Below are positions 33,328 through 46,090 of a DNA stretch of 64,000 bases, in pieces. The stretch is taken from assembly GCA_030789695.1 (NCBI GenBank), contig CM061134.1, forward strand, positions 57,729,334 to 57,793,333, written 5' to 3'. The position numbers and the translations under genes are program-made. The DNA is from Scilla litardierei. Its lineage: Eukaryota > Streptophyta > Magnoliopsida > Asparagales > Asparagaceae. The notes under the pieces are model-generated. The model did not search any database and was not told the origin of the DNA. It saw only the letters and a list, made by a program, of their open reading frames with translations. Position 1 is the stretch's first letter, and each line of letters begins with the position of its first letter.

Positions 33328-35213
33328 GTGTTATCTTAGTAGCCTCCCACCCGGCTCTGACTTTATTTGATTCTGGAGCTTTTCTGTATGTTATATCCCA
33401 GAAGTTTGTAGTTAAGCACTCGATCCCTACCTACCCACTTTCCAAGAGATGGAATATCACAACCGGAAGTGGCGTAGTGAGTGTTACCTTGGGATGCAAA
33501 TCATGTTCCTTAGTGATTTGCGGACATGAACTCTATGCAGACTTCATAGTCTTGGACACCCCCAACTTTGATGCTATTCTCGGCATGGACTGTTTAGGGA
33601 CTTTCTATGCTACTATCGAATATCACAAGAAGAAAGTAGTATTCGAAATTTCTGACCATCCGGTGTTCGAATTCATCAGTGGTAGTCGTTCGCTCGAGCC
33701 TATCAGATTTCAGGCTCAGTCGAACGAAACGATCCTCGCATCTATGCAAGTCGAACCGGAGAAGCCTGCAGTGGTTCGGGACTTCGAAGATGTATTTCCA
33801 GAAGACATTTTTGGATTGCCACCCGATCGAGCTTTGGAGTTCAGTATCAACCTGATGCCGAATACTCAGCCAATCTTGAAGGCACCTTACTGTATGGTTC
33901 CAGCAAAACTCGAAGAGCTATGGAAGTAGTTGAACGACCTGTTGCAGAAAGGTTTTATTCATCCCAGTGTATCTCCCTGGGGTGCATCGGTACTGCTGGT
34001 CAAGAAGAATGATGGATCGAGAAGGATGTGTGTGGATTATCGAGAGCTGAACAATGTCGCCGTGAAGAATAAGTACCCGTTACCTCGCATAGTTGATATC
34101 TTCGATCAACTTAGTGGATCGAGAGTATTCTCGAAGTTGGATCTCCGGAGCGGATACCATCAGGTGAAGGTCAAGAATGAGGATATCTACAAGACGGCCT
34201 TTCAGACCAAGTATGGACACTACGAGTTCGTTGTCATGCCATTTGGTGTGACCAATGCTCCTGCAGTATTCATGAATCTCATGAATCTGATATTCTACGA
34301 GTATTTGGATAAATTCATGGTGATATTTATTGATGACATATTGGTCTACTCGAAGAGTGAAGAGGAGCATGCCGAACACCTAAGGATTGTGTTGGAGACG
34401 CTTCGCCGTCATCAGTTGTATACCAAGTACAGTAAGTGCGAGTTCTGGTTGGATAGGATTGCATTTCTTGGACATGTGGTATCAGGCGAAGGTATCTCGG
34501 TCGATCCAGAGAAGGTTACATCAGTCAGAAATTGGCCTACCCCTCGGTCAGCATCAGACATCCGGAGTTTCCTAGGATTAGCGGGTTACTGCCGCCGATT
34601 CATTAAGGATTTCTCGAAGATAGCCGAGCCCATGACTCGACTGACGAGGAAGGACATCAAGTATGTTTGGTCAGACACTTGCGAGTAGGCATTTGGGACT
34701 TTGAAAGCAAGGCTGACATCTGCACCAGTTTTGGTTATTTCGGATAGAACTGGAGGATTCGAGATCTTTTGTGATGCCTCGGGCAAAGGTCTTGGATGTG
34801 TTCTGCATCAGCATGGTCATGTAGTCGCTTACGCTTCTCGACGGTTGAGGATCCACGAGAAGAATTACCCGACTCAGGACTTGGAGTTAGCCGATGTCAT
34901 CTTCGCTTTGAAGATTTGGAGACATTTCTTACTAAGTGAGAAAGTGAAGATTTTTACTGATCACAAGAGTTTGAAATACATATTCACTCAGAAGGAGTTA
35001 AATATGAGACAACGCAGATGGTTAGAGCTGATGGCCGATTACGACATAGACTTCCAGTATCATCCAGGAAAGGTTAATGTTGTACCTGACGCTTTGAGCA
35101 GACTTCCAGCGGTTATTACTCTCACAGTTCAGTGGAGGTTACAACGGGATCTGCATGAGATGAGCACAGAGGTTGTGTTACCTAGAGTCACATCGTCGTT
35201 GATGAAAATGTAG
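33328..35213 (+). pseudogene. pol: Tekay-like protease, reverse transcriptase and RNase H
   Basis: One frame throughout. Protease: LTLFDSGAFLYVIS and AILGMDCLG. TAG at 33927. [34 protein letters not shown] and [10 protein letters not shown] with the catalytic Asp pair. TAG at 34686 is followed by RNase H with [44 protein letters not shown] and PDALSRLP. Stops at 35211, 35217 and 35250 follow. The stops at 33927 and 34686 fit changed Gln codons. Catalytic residues are otherwise preserved. Confidence 0.88.
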
Positions 35214-35252
35214 ATTTAGTCGACGATAGTGGATCAGATCAAAGCTGCATAG

Positions 35253-36715
35253 TCTGGAGATGCTAAACTGCAGAGGATCCGAGAGCAAGTTCAAGCCGGA
35301 CTTTGGACAGACTTTATCATTCATGAGGATGGTTCCTTGAGATACGGCAGTAGGATCTGTGTACCTTCTGGCGATATCAGAGATGAGCTGATGAATGAAG
35401 CTCATAGCTCTCCCTATTCCATTCATCCTGGCGGTACCAAGATGTACAAGGATCTCTGTCTGAATTTTTGGTGGCACGGTATGAAGAGGAGCATAAATGT
35501 CTTGTGTGTCAGCAAGTGAAGGCTGAACACCATCGCATTGCTGGATTGCTTCAACACATGCCAATTCCAGAGTGGAAGTGGCAGCACATCAATATGGACT
35601 TCGTGACTGGACTACCTCGAAGCACCAAGCAAAATGACGCGATTTGGGTTATCATTGACCGATTAACCAAGTCTGCACATTTCATACCTTTCTGAGTAGG
35701 ACAATCTATGGAGATACTTGCGAAGAAGTATACGGAGGTAATTATCTTTCTTATACCTTTATAACTTCTTTCTAGTATTTGTCGTGATGTGATCGATAAT
35801 CGTGCAGGAGATTGTGCGATTACATGGAGTTCCCGTGAGTATCGTCTCCGACCGGGACACGAGATTTACGTCTCAATTCTGGAAGAGTTTGCAGACGAAT
35901 CTGGGTACCAGTCTGAGCTTCAGTACTGCGTATCAACCACAGACTGATGGACAATCGGAGCGCACTATCCAGATATTAGAGGACATGTTGTGAGCCTGCA
36001 TGCTGGATTTCAAAGGCTCATGAGAGGATCACCTACATCTAGTGGAGTTCGCTTAATAGCTACCAGGCGAGCATTGGCATGGCGCCATTTGCTGCTCTCT
36101 ACGGGAGAAAATGTCGATCGCCACTGAGTTGGGATGACATTGGTGATAGAGAGCTGTTGGGACCAGAGATGATAGTCGAAGCGGTTGATGTTGTGCGAGA
36201 TATCAGGGACAAGCTTCGGATCGCTCAGGATCGGTACAAGCATTGGGCTGATGTTAAATGCCGTCCTTTGGAGTTCAAGGCCAGTGATCACATGTTCCTG
36301 AAGATATCCCTGAACAGGGGAGTGATTCGTTTTGGAAGGCGAGGTAAGTTTAGTCCGAGATTTATTGGACCCTTCGCTGTGCTAGAGCGAGTTGGAGAAG
36401 TAGCTTATCGCCTAGCACTACCACCATCCTTAGAGGGAGTTCATGACGTCTTTCATGTGTCCCAGCTGCGTCGTTACGTCAGCGACCCTTCTCACGTTGT
36501 GGACTACTTAGAGATCACGGTTCGATCGGACCTGACATATGAGCAACAGCCGGTGCAGATCTTAGACTGACGTCAGAAGGCGCTCGGGGACAAGGTTGTC
36601 AAACTCGTGAGAGTGATGTGGCTTCGTGACTCGCCAGGAGAATCCACCTGGGAGCGGGAAGATGAAATGCGAGAGTGTTATCCATATTTATTCACTTCTC
36701 CTTAGTTGATAAGAA
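35253..36715 (+). pseudogene. pol: Tekay-like integrase with chromodomain-like tail
   Basis: [17 protein letters not shown] is followed by a deletion and frameshift near 35490 that removed part of the zinc site, then [20 protein letters not shown] and [14 protein letters not shown] at 35693. An intron-like gap at 35738-35807 precedes [17 protein letters not shown] and [14 protein letters not shown], the catalytic Asp and Glu regions. TGA codons at 35991 and 36021 and a small deletion near 36050 follow. The C-terminal domain (FGRRGKFSPRFIGPF, HDVFHVSQLRRYV) ends at TGA 36568. The chromodomain-like part continues as VVKLVRVMWLR ... STWEREDEMRECYPYLF to 36703. Confidence 0.87.
35738..35807 (+). 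other. Intron-like 70-nt segment in the integrase
   Basis: TACGGAG|GTAATTATC at the left and ATCGTGCAG|GAG at the right give GT-AG borders. It contains stops and is absent from the protein family at this point. Removing 70 nt joins KKYTE to EIVRLHG in the correct frame. Confidence 0.6.
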
Positions 36716-36750
36716 TTCCAAGGGCGGAATTTTTCTTTAGGTGGGTAGAA

Positions 36751-39289
36751 TGTAACAGCCTGTAGTTTTAGACGTGTTTAAGTTCGTGCATATCGGTGTT
36801 TTATTTTAGTCGTCTGAGTAACTTTCGTCTGTATGTTCTTTCTCCCACGCGTCAACGCGTAGGCGTCTCTGTTCTTAGTTTTTACCGTATCATAACTAAT
36901 TATTATTAACTAAATTAAATTATTAATTAACAGTTACTTTTAACCCCAACCTCCCAACCGTACCTACCTACCCTAATCAAACCACTAACCCTACATTATT
37001 TCATCCCACCGAAATACAGGTGAGATCCGACACCGTCTTCACTTCTCCCCTACATCCAGCCCATCTCTCATCAAGCCGTTTCCCCCAACTTTACTGTTTT
37101 TAACAACAGCAAACAACAACAACAACAACAACAACGGGAACAACATCAGCATTCTCAATCCAATCTTCTCATCTCCCTACAAGCCTTCCTCCCATCTCAC
37201 TAATCAATCCAAATTAACATTCACCAAAATCCACACCAAAACCAAATTCAGCCACCTTCAACAACCAAACCAAAACCAAATTCACCAAATTCAACCCAAA
37301 TTTCAGATTCAATTACAAAAATCAAACAACCAATTTCAATCCAAAATTTAAATTCATCAAACCCAAATCGATTTCAACCAAATTGAAAACAAAACCAAAA
37401 CATTGAGAAGAGAAGAAACTTAGATTTGAAATCAATTTCAGATCAAAACCCAACCCAAAACATCTCTCGTCTTCCTTGCCGAAGCCGCTGCCGCATCGCC
37501 GGGCCGGGGCGCGCGCTGTCGCATCGCCACGCCGCCACCCAAGGCCGCCGCCTGCGCCGCCCTGCCGTGCCCCTGTCGATCAGCCTATCCTCCCCTTAAG
37601 CTCTCTGCTTGCAAAGAGATAGGAAAAAAAGAAAAGGGAATAGAAGAAGACAGTAGAGAGGGGAAGGAAAAGTCAGGAGAGTAGGTGAGTTTAATTACGT
37701 TATTATTTTATAATATTAGTTGATATATATGTTAGTTAACAACATGTTAGTAATAGAGTATTAACATTATGATGTTGTGTTAATATGTTAACAGCATGTT
37801 AGTATTAAAGTACTAACATTAGTTGACAACATGTTTTAGTAATCCTGTTAGTATAAAATATTGGTTATTAATATTATAATGTTCTGTTGATAGGTTAACT
37901 AGCATTAGTTCAATAATATTACTTTTATTATAATAGTAAGTTAGTTTAGTAATGTTAGTTGTAAGTTATATTAATATGTATGTTAGTAATTCATATCATG
38001 TTACTGTTAGTGTTTCAATGAAAGTTAGTAAAGTATACTGATTTTGTGTTAGCATATATATATAACCATATGTTATAAAAACAGTATACTACCTTATAAT
38101 AATAATATATTATAGGTATGTAGTTAAAATATTTTAATGAATTTAATTCGTTTAGCCTGATATTGGAAATCTAATGACGCAAATACGTCGCGTATTTTCC
38201 TACCGTTGCTCGGACATCCAAAACTGTCCCAGTCAGGCAAGCATGCATTCTCCTACCTATTGTTAAATGATACTTCGTTTAAACTGCTTATTACCATGCT
38301 GCAAATTAACTGTTAGAAATGCATGCTGCATACATGAATGAACTTGATAATCATAAAATGATACATGCCGTTGGCTACTAAATGTTACATGCCGTTGGCT
38401 ACTAGATGTTATATGCCGTTGGCTACTAGATCGTGCGGGTTGGATGTCGAGTAGCCTGGCTCGTGCCCAGTATTATGGTTGTTTAGCTGATTCTGGCTCG
38501 TGGCCCAGAAGGTACACATGGGTGGGGTTGGGTTCGCGGGCACTAGTCGAAAGTAAACGGGTTAACTTCGGGGGCACTTGAAAGTAGATTCACTTGCTTG
38601 CCACCTAACAACGTGAATCTAAGTCACGCACTTAAACACACTATTGAACAGATACCGGACATGTTAACTTATAGAACTACTATTGTTTCTTTTAAATAAG
38701 AATTGCCATGTTTTCACTTTTACTAGAACTGCCATGTATTAACTTATAGTTGAACTGCCATGCTAGTGTAAATCTTGGAAACTACATTTTGTCGTTATAA
38801 ATGTTCTAGCTGCCATGAAAATGATTTCGAAAACCTTGCCAAGTACCCTTGCTGACATACATTCTACGTTATTTGAAATGTATGTCAGGTCACAAGACAG
38901 AGTACTTTGAGGATGAGCTGCTTGGCCAGTCTGATCCATTGGACCAGGATTCTGCTGATCAAGAAGTCCTCCCTACCGTGGACTAGTTGTTGATTTTCAC
39001 CGCTGATGTTTACTTCTTTTCGTTTGCTGCTATTTGTAGGATGTGTACCCATTTTATCTTTGTGTAACACTATCGTTGTAGGCCATGCTTGGGGCCCTTA
39101 TTATTATTGTGTACTCCATCTGGATATCGGCTTTTAGATTCATAGTATCTCTGTTGTTCTGAATTGCATGCAAGTTCCTGCGTAAGGTATTATTCACAGA
39201 CGCTTATTGGGTTCGAGCACCACCGCTCCAACCTATGCAGACCTGCTCACGTCCTCGCTCCCAAGTAAAATGGGAAGCGGGGCGTGACA
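36751..39289 (+). repeat. 3' LTR of the Tekay-like element
   Basis: 2539 bp, TGTAACAGCC to GGCGTGACA. It differs from the 5' LTR by many substitutions and several small indels, for example a shorter GC-rich block near 37480-37560. Confidence 0.9.
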
Positions 39290-39294
39290 CCTCT

Positions 39295-39367
39295 CCCCAC
39301 GGTGGAAATCTAATTATAAAGTCCATGGAGATGTCTTCCCATATCTGGACTGGAATAGGAAGGGGTT
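39295..39367 (-). pseudogene. pol: Chromovirus integrase fragment between two insertions
   Basis: On the minus strand it reads PLPIPVQIWEDISMDFII, the stretch just before the first catalytic Asp. It is preceded by a TAA where Gln is expected. It links the part at 47507 with that at 29374. Confidence 0.85.
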
Positions 39368-39372
39368 ACAGC

Positions 39373-40808
39373 TGAAGGGATTTCTGGAACCCTTAGGACA
39401 CAAAAAATCTATTCTCGTCCTAAGTCGGACGGAACATAGACAGAAAAATAATTTACAGCGGAACAAAAATCAATGTTAATCTAATTAACATGCAGTTAAA
39501 GGATTTAACTTAGCCCTAAGGTACAAGACCCTTAGCCAAGATCTATGCCGACTTGGGATGGATCTGACCATCCCAAGAAGGATCTAACCTACTGTGATTA
39601 AATTAAACTAATGCTTATTAAAACACATACCCAGAATCTCAACCCTGGGGCAGGCGAGATGTTCCGCACCGTCTTCCGAGCTTCTCCCGTCCCACGCCGA
39701 GCCGCTCCTTGAACTGCTCCCTGAACCGCTCCTCGAACCGCTCCGCATCCCGAGGCGAGCAATCCTCGTGTCTCCGAGCCAACCACGCGTCGAAGAAAGT
39801 TTCACGCGAGTGAAACCTTTGCCAAGATTTCGGATCTGAATCCGAACTCCTTTGTGGCTTTGCTAGAGCCCTCAGGAGTATGGCAGAATTTAGGGAGATA
39901 GAAGAAATTAATTTAAGCCTAGATCTGAGCGTGCTCCAACATTTACGAGAGCCGCTCAGATCTAGAGCTTGGGACAAGTTTGGAGGAAGGGGGAGGCCTC
40001 TATTTATAGAGGCGGCGGACTCTCCCCTTTTTCGCACAACCGATGTGGGACTATTAATTTGAGTTAATTAAAATCAAGTTAGTTTGCCCTTCACAAAGTG
40101 CAAACTTCCGTGAATTTTAACTCACTCACCGTTGAGCTTCATGATTGATACAACTTATCAATACGAAGGGTGTTCAATGGTGAACGCATAGGAAAAAATG
40201 GTTCGTCAATCGGAGTTCGTTTGACCCTCCAATTGACCACCCAAAGTTCAGCCCACATCTAGTTTTTCGCAAAAACTGAGCCGTCAAATTTCTGCATCAA
40301 CAAGGGTTGAAAACCCTAGGACTGGGGCCCACAGCTTGCTACGCGCGCAGGCCAGAATCAGCCCTGCCTGGGCAAAAGCCCAGGCCGGTGCCTGGGCAGA
40401 AGCCCAGGTCCCGCCTGGGCTAAGCCCAGGTCCCGCCTGGGCTAAGCCCAGGTCCCGCCTGGGCTTTGCCCAGGCACTGGGCAAGCCCAGGCCAGCTCCT
40501 GGGCTTGCCCAGTGCCCGGGCTTGCCCAGGCCTTGGGCAAAAAATGTCAGTATATTTTCCTTTTGGCCATTATTTGCGCGTATCTTGAGCATCCAGTGTC
40601 CGATTTGGACGCCGTTCGAACTTGGGCGTAGATCGGGACATTCCCATCTTACCCGTGAACTTTTCCTTGTGTTTATATTATTAAATATAGTTTTAAAATA
40701 TTTAAGACACATTTAATCTCTATTGCATCATATGCAAATAAGTCCCTATCTAGGCTTAAATTATCATGTGCATCAAATACAAATGATCTGAGTGCACATT
40801 CCTCTACA
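39373..40808 (-). repeat. 3' LTR of the decayed Copia
   Basis: Contains, at about 40365-40540, a cluster of alternating GCCTGGGC and GCCCAGGC motifs, more copies than in the other LTR. Confidence 0.85.
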
Positions 40809-41945
40809 TCTCCCACTTGCACTCAAGATCATTTATCCTGAGTGCAGGAGATTATTGCAAACATCTTTTGCAATATTTTATCCCTTGCATCAAATGCAAA
40901 TTATTCTCCCTAACTAAATTCTACCTATTACTAGACGAAAGTCGCACTCTGTGTGAGACCCTACAGCCCGACCCTTACAACAGGTTGGGTTCGAAGCCCT
41001 ATACGGTAGTGATCACGAGCAGTGGTTGTCGTCCCTGCTTCGGGAATCATCATTATGTGGTTGACTCATTTACATGAGAATTGTCGGGACCACCCTAACT
41101 GTTTCCGTGATGAATTCCGCAGTTATAGTCTCTTCGTCTAAACTATGTCGTGTAGATCAAGTCTAGGGTACGGTCAAACTGTCAACCCCAATAACTTGAC
41201 TCCGGTTAGTTTTTATCTATCTTTAGTCAAATAATGTTGGATTTCTTCTAACATACTCTGGCCAGAGATTTACTAAAGACCGAACTAACTCTACGACACT
41301 AACTCCCATTGACCGGGAGAGACGAATCCTCTCTTGGTCATTACTCTCCCCGTATGCTTCAAGTGACACCCAATCAAAGACCTTTCGACAGGCCTAGCCT
41401 CGAAGTTAGGTCAGTTGATCTAAGTGCCACCGTTCACGCACAGGTTCGAAAAAAATGACCTCAAATCAAAAAGACCAACTAGCCTATCATCACTGAGAGT
41501 TATCATTGACAGATTGGTCAATGTAACCATATGATAACTCTTGTGGATCGTTCAGTGAACTCATTCTCTAATGAGCACATGTGTCTCGTCTCCGACTTCG
41601 CCAAGTCAAGCGATCATGAGATCATCACCACCGCTAAACGGTGAAGACTAAGACGCAATGGTCTATCCGATGTTTCGATATCCTTGTCTCGAAACATCTA
41701 CGACCACGAACCATTTTAGACTTATGCTACAGACGGTCAAACATTTCTCCATGATCGAGATACTCATCTCGATACCTGTTTGACCTCGCATAAAGTCTCA
41801 GGACTTTACCTAAGTTAATATCTAATGTTAACTACATTATAACATAACTTAGATAAATTATTACCAAACAGTTTAATGTTATTTCGAACAAGATGTTTGT
41901 GCTATTCACACATGGAGATAGATAGCCTTGAGGGTATCATCTCTC
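40809..41945. other. Non-coding stretch between two purine-tract copies
   Basis: It begins and is followed (at 41947) by near-identical TCTCCCACTTGCACTCA text, the complement of the Copia purine tract. Only the right copy is next to the pol end. Nothing coding was seen between them. Confidence 0.55.
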
Positions 41946-41989
41946 AACATCTCCCACTTGCACTCAGGCCCTATTTATCTCGGTATCTA

Positions 41990-43413
41990 ATACCGTTTTT
42001 ACACATAAGTTTTCCCGACTTCATGTGGTAGAGCCTTCGTGAGTGGATCTGCTAAAACCGTCTACACTATAGACTTAAGGGGTTTCTATGTTCATATTAG
42101 ACCAACCATTTGAATCTCATTCATTTGGTCAGTCGGAATCCATAATATTTTATTTATTTGGATCTTATCCAGTTCATCGTACCTTACGATAATAATTTTT
42201 GCATTAGTTATTGGTCATTTCAAATGGCTCATATCTATTTCTGATAAAGTATCAAACTCTTTTGATCACTTCGTCAAAATATATGTTCCATCTCTTTGAT
42301 GCCTCGCATGTAATTTATACGCTCCCACTGACCTTGAAAACTTTCTGGCTAATTCATATAAGTTGGTTCGTCTAAATCATATTTAGAAAAACGAACTTAT
42401 AAGTGAATGCTCCAAATTTTCATGGTCAACATGAGCGTTTTACATCGAGCTTGGTCCGAGTAGATCTGTACACATCTGCGGGTGAAAACGGTTTCATAAT
42501 AATCCGTTTTATAGGAATTAGGATGAAAACTGTTCTCGACCAACATGATTGCACTTCACTATTTTCCTTTCTGCGCCAATCTTTCAACTTAAAGATTTAC
42601 TTGCAGAAAGTGAGGAAACATTTTCCTTGGGCACGTAAACTAAATTCCAAAATTTATTTACGCACACGGACCTATTCTGATTGCATCAAGTTATAAATCG
42701 GAGTTACTACTCCGAATTTCATCCTAGAAGTTGACTAAGTCATCATCAGTTATGATGTCTAACTCGACTTTTCGTCTCACGAAATTCGAGTAATTATACA
42801 ACTTCCTAATGATTGATTTTATGAATATCTTATTGATATGTCCTCATAGAACATTATCAAAACCTAGGCATTACTATCTGGGACTTAACCCAGAGGGAGG
42901 ACTTAACTCAGAGTCACTTGCTATGGATCGCACCAAGTCTAACTCAGTGTGATTCATACTTTTAACACACGGATGTGTTAACAGACTTGACCTGAGAGAA
43001 AATTATATTTTCTTTTAATTACGCAAGATTTTATGTAGCTAAGTATTTGACCATTCGATCTAATCGAATCAGTTTAAATACTTTAGTCATTTCGTTCTTT
43101 ATTTTATCAGACTTGTGTTTCATCAAGAACACGTGTCTTAATAAAATATACGAATAACTTATTTTGGTTAATCTAGACTCAGGTACATCAGTATGTACCA
43201 GACTGAGTTTGACAACTCATTCTCCCACTGTCTTACAGATGGGTTTCGGCCATTATATCTAAGAGGATAAGACTCACAAGTGTCCGCAGACTTCATAATA
43301 CGAGAGGTCAGACCCCTCTTTATGTGACTTGTGAAGCTTAGTCTCTCGATACGGCCTAGTCTATTTTGCCATACAAGTTTGCTACTATCTTGTGTATTTA
43401 TATATATTAACAT
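41990..43413 (-). pseudogene. pol: Remnant of Copia pol (integrase and RNase H ends)
   Basis: Minus strand. At 43168-43413 LVWQNRLGRI ... CESYPLRYNGRNPSVRQW resembles the zinc-site end of a Copia integrase with substitutions (W-Q for W-H). At about 42010-42060 ADPLTKALPHEVGKTYV is the RNase H C-terminus. The 1.1 kb between is too short for the RT and riddled with stops, so part was deleted. Confidence 0.65.
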
Positions 43414-43713
43414 TTAATATATATATTATCGTTATACATATTACTCATTGCTTCAGAAGTAATGTGACGACATTCGTCAAAATGTGTTAACCTTTTGTAT
43501 AACAATAATTATGACATCGTGACATCAAAATATGTCACATTTTTATTTCCTCCTACTTATGCCTTTACTAATGATAAATTAAACTATTTAACTCGATTGA
43601 CTTTCCGGAGTGCCTTCTTCCTTTTCTAAATCACATTTAGATATTAAATAGCCCAACATAAATAAATAGCTATGCAAGCATCTCATGTATCCAAACGCCT
43701 GAGAGTTGCAATC

Positions 43714-44694
43714 TTGAGTGTAGCTCAAGAAGTTGCTTGTCTCAAGATCCGGTTGGGATACATAGTCTTGCACCACTCATGCACTCGTATTCGACTCAAA
43801 CAGTTTGATCGAATTCTCGAACTTTGCGGATCAAAATTGTTTGTCCATACAACCTTGAGGGTAGCTCGACAAGTTGTAGGGAGAAACATACTTCGAATAT
43901 CCTATATGTTCAAGCTGCCTCATATAGAGACGAGTGACATGTAGTGTGAATTTATTTGTTGGACTCAGAACTTAATGAAATCATATTTCTTAAGTCTGTT
44001 CTTTAGAAGGTCATTTTAATGTCAACGAGAATATAGTTTTAATTCTATCAACTAGAATTTAACTTGATATTCAATTAATCAACCTATTTGACCAGTTAAC
44101 TTATTTCATTAAAATATTATATATTGATTCCTTCGGTAAACATAGTCTTGCCCTAGTTTTAGCATATGTTCAAAATTAAATATAGGTAGAATGGCTTTTA
44201 TCTATCTATATCCTCCCACTATTTTTACGATCGTTTCAAAGCTTAATAACGAACGATTTAATCGAATTAAAATTAATGGGTAAGAGGTCCAATCACCTTG
44301 AGCCTAACAACCTTGAGTGTAGCTCAACAAGTTGCTTGACTCTGCGATCGGAAGATGACTCTTCATCGATCATATCAGATATGACTCTCTTATTCGGTTT
44401 TTACCCCTAGCCATTTGTGATCATGAGTGTGCTCATCCAAATCACAATGTCTAGTCTAGTCGGACCCTTGTTTTCGTGTCTAGCCTGACTTGCCCCGCCG
44501 CTCGGTGTATTCACGACACGTCGGTTTGGGTCAGGTCTTAGACTACATCAAGTCAGACTACATCATTGATTTAACTACGCCGGCGCTCGGAGTATTTACG
44601 ACAACATCGGTTTGGGTCAAGTCAAGATTTCATCTTATTATTTAAGGAGTTGGTTTCTATAAGGTTGCCATGTCACAGCTTGAGTGTAGCTCAA
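43714..44694. repeat. Four-copy TTGAG-GTAGCTCAA motif
   Basis: TTGAGTGTAGCTCAA or a close variant occurs at 43714-43728, 43855-43869, 44313-44327 and 44680-44694. The first and third are followed by AGTTGCTTG. Each has inverted arms TTGAG/CTCAA. Spacing is irregular (141, 458 and 367 bp). Confidence 0.75.
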
Positions 44695-44699
44695 CAACT

Positions 44700-46090
44700 G
44701 TAACACGGGTCCTATAGTTTCCAGCCCCTAAAATAAGGAGGGCTACGGCTAATCTTGAAAAAGATCATTAACATATTTGACTTAGATATAGTCCAGGGTG
44801 TCATACAATCATGATTCGCGACATTGCGGTCCAGCGGAACACAGCCAGGGAATTGACTAAGCCAGGATCACTATCCCTAAAGGGTGATCCAGCAAACTTA
44901 GCCAAGCACATTGACTGGATCATGGTCCATTGAATGAAGCTTGTCATTTTTATATGCGTGCCATAGACTAAACAGCTTTTATTAACAACTAATTAATCCT
45001 ATCAACTAGTTGAATCCTTAAATTCAAAATTTTAGGATTTGTTTAATAAATTTTATTAAGTCCTTATCAACTATAAGGTTCACGTGATATCCTAATCGTT
45101 ATTAGGATTTTAATAAATTTATTAACCAACGCTAAAAGCGAAGTCCTTTAATGAGAATTAATAATAACAATTAGAATTAAGATTCATTAAAAGGACTACC
45201 CTAATCAGGAATTAGGTCTTGAAGGGTTGTTAAAAGTTTTATTAAAACATAGCATGTCATTAAAATTCAATTAATAAATTTTAATCATTTCTTAATGGCT
45301 AACCTAAAGGGTTGTCTTGTGTTATCAAATAAGGGACAAGATGAACTAGCCATTAAAATAAAGCTACACTAATTTTATCGCATAAAATGAAAGTGTACAA
45401 CTATTTAACAATTAAATAGACTAAAGTTTATCGCATAAACAATTTTAGACTTTTAAAATCAGTTTTAAAAATATCTTATAAATTTAAAACATCATTTTAA
45501 AAAATTTCCATGTTCAAAAATTTATCTTAAACAATTTTTAAACATCTAAAACATTTTAAACTTATCGCATAAATTTAAAAAGCCTTAAAATCAATTTTAA
45601 AATTATCACATAAATTTAAAACACCATTTTAAAATTTCCATGTTTAAAATTTTATCATATAAAATATTTAAACATCTAAAATCCTTTTAAAATCATCTTA
45701 AAAAATATCGCATAAATTTTAAAATATTTTAAAAAAGGCATCTAGAAATTATTTTAAATTATCTCATAACTTAAAAAAAATTATAAAGTATTTTGCAAAG
45801 CATTTCAAGGTTTAATAAAATCGCAGGCTAGATCATTACGCATACCAGGCTCTGATACCACTGAAGGGTATCACTCTGATATCATTGCGACGCTGTTAAG
45901 GCCCATCATCCATGGCACCCTAGACCCGTCACAAGATACCTCAGAAACTTGTTTTACGGCATGCCTCTCGACAACGTCCAACCTATAAAAGATCTCCATC
46001 TTATCAGGACTTGGTACAGTAAGAGCGATTACTTCGGGTCAGCTCATAACCCGAGAACCCATACTCAAGCTCAACAAGGTTTGATACCAC
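44700..46090. other. AT-rich 5' interior of the decayed Copia, with doubled primer-site motif
   Basis: Very AT-rich up to about 45820 with many TTTTAAA and ATCGCATAAA repeats; no gag is recognisable. At 45849-45868 and 46079-46098 the text GATACCACTGAAGGG occurs twice, that is, primer site plus LTR end, with about 230 bp between. Confidence 0.6.

Larger units (their letters stand above)
29380..39289 (+). mobile_element. Tekay-like chromovirus (Ty3/Gypsy) with frame-restoring introns
   Basis: 9910 bp with LTRs at 29380-31967 (2588 bp) and 36751-39289 (2539 bp), flanked by CCTCT (29375-29379, 39290-39294). The second LTR starts TGTAACAGCC and the first TATAACGGCC, a changed terminus. Gag, protease, RT, RNase H, integrase and a chromodomain-like tail follow on the plus strand, as in the Tekay/Del lineage. 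Eleven premature stops and at least two frameshifts make it inactive. I could not recognise a primer site after 31967. It inserted into the integrase of the older chromovirus. Confidence 0.92.

Noticed and set aside
35490..35500. Third intron in the Tekay integrase at the zinc site
   Set aside because: There is no GT-AG pair; expected residues are missing, so it is a deletion with frameshift.
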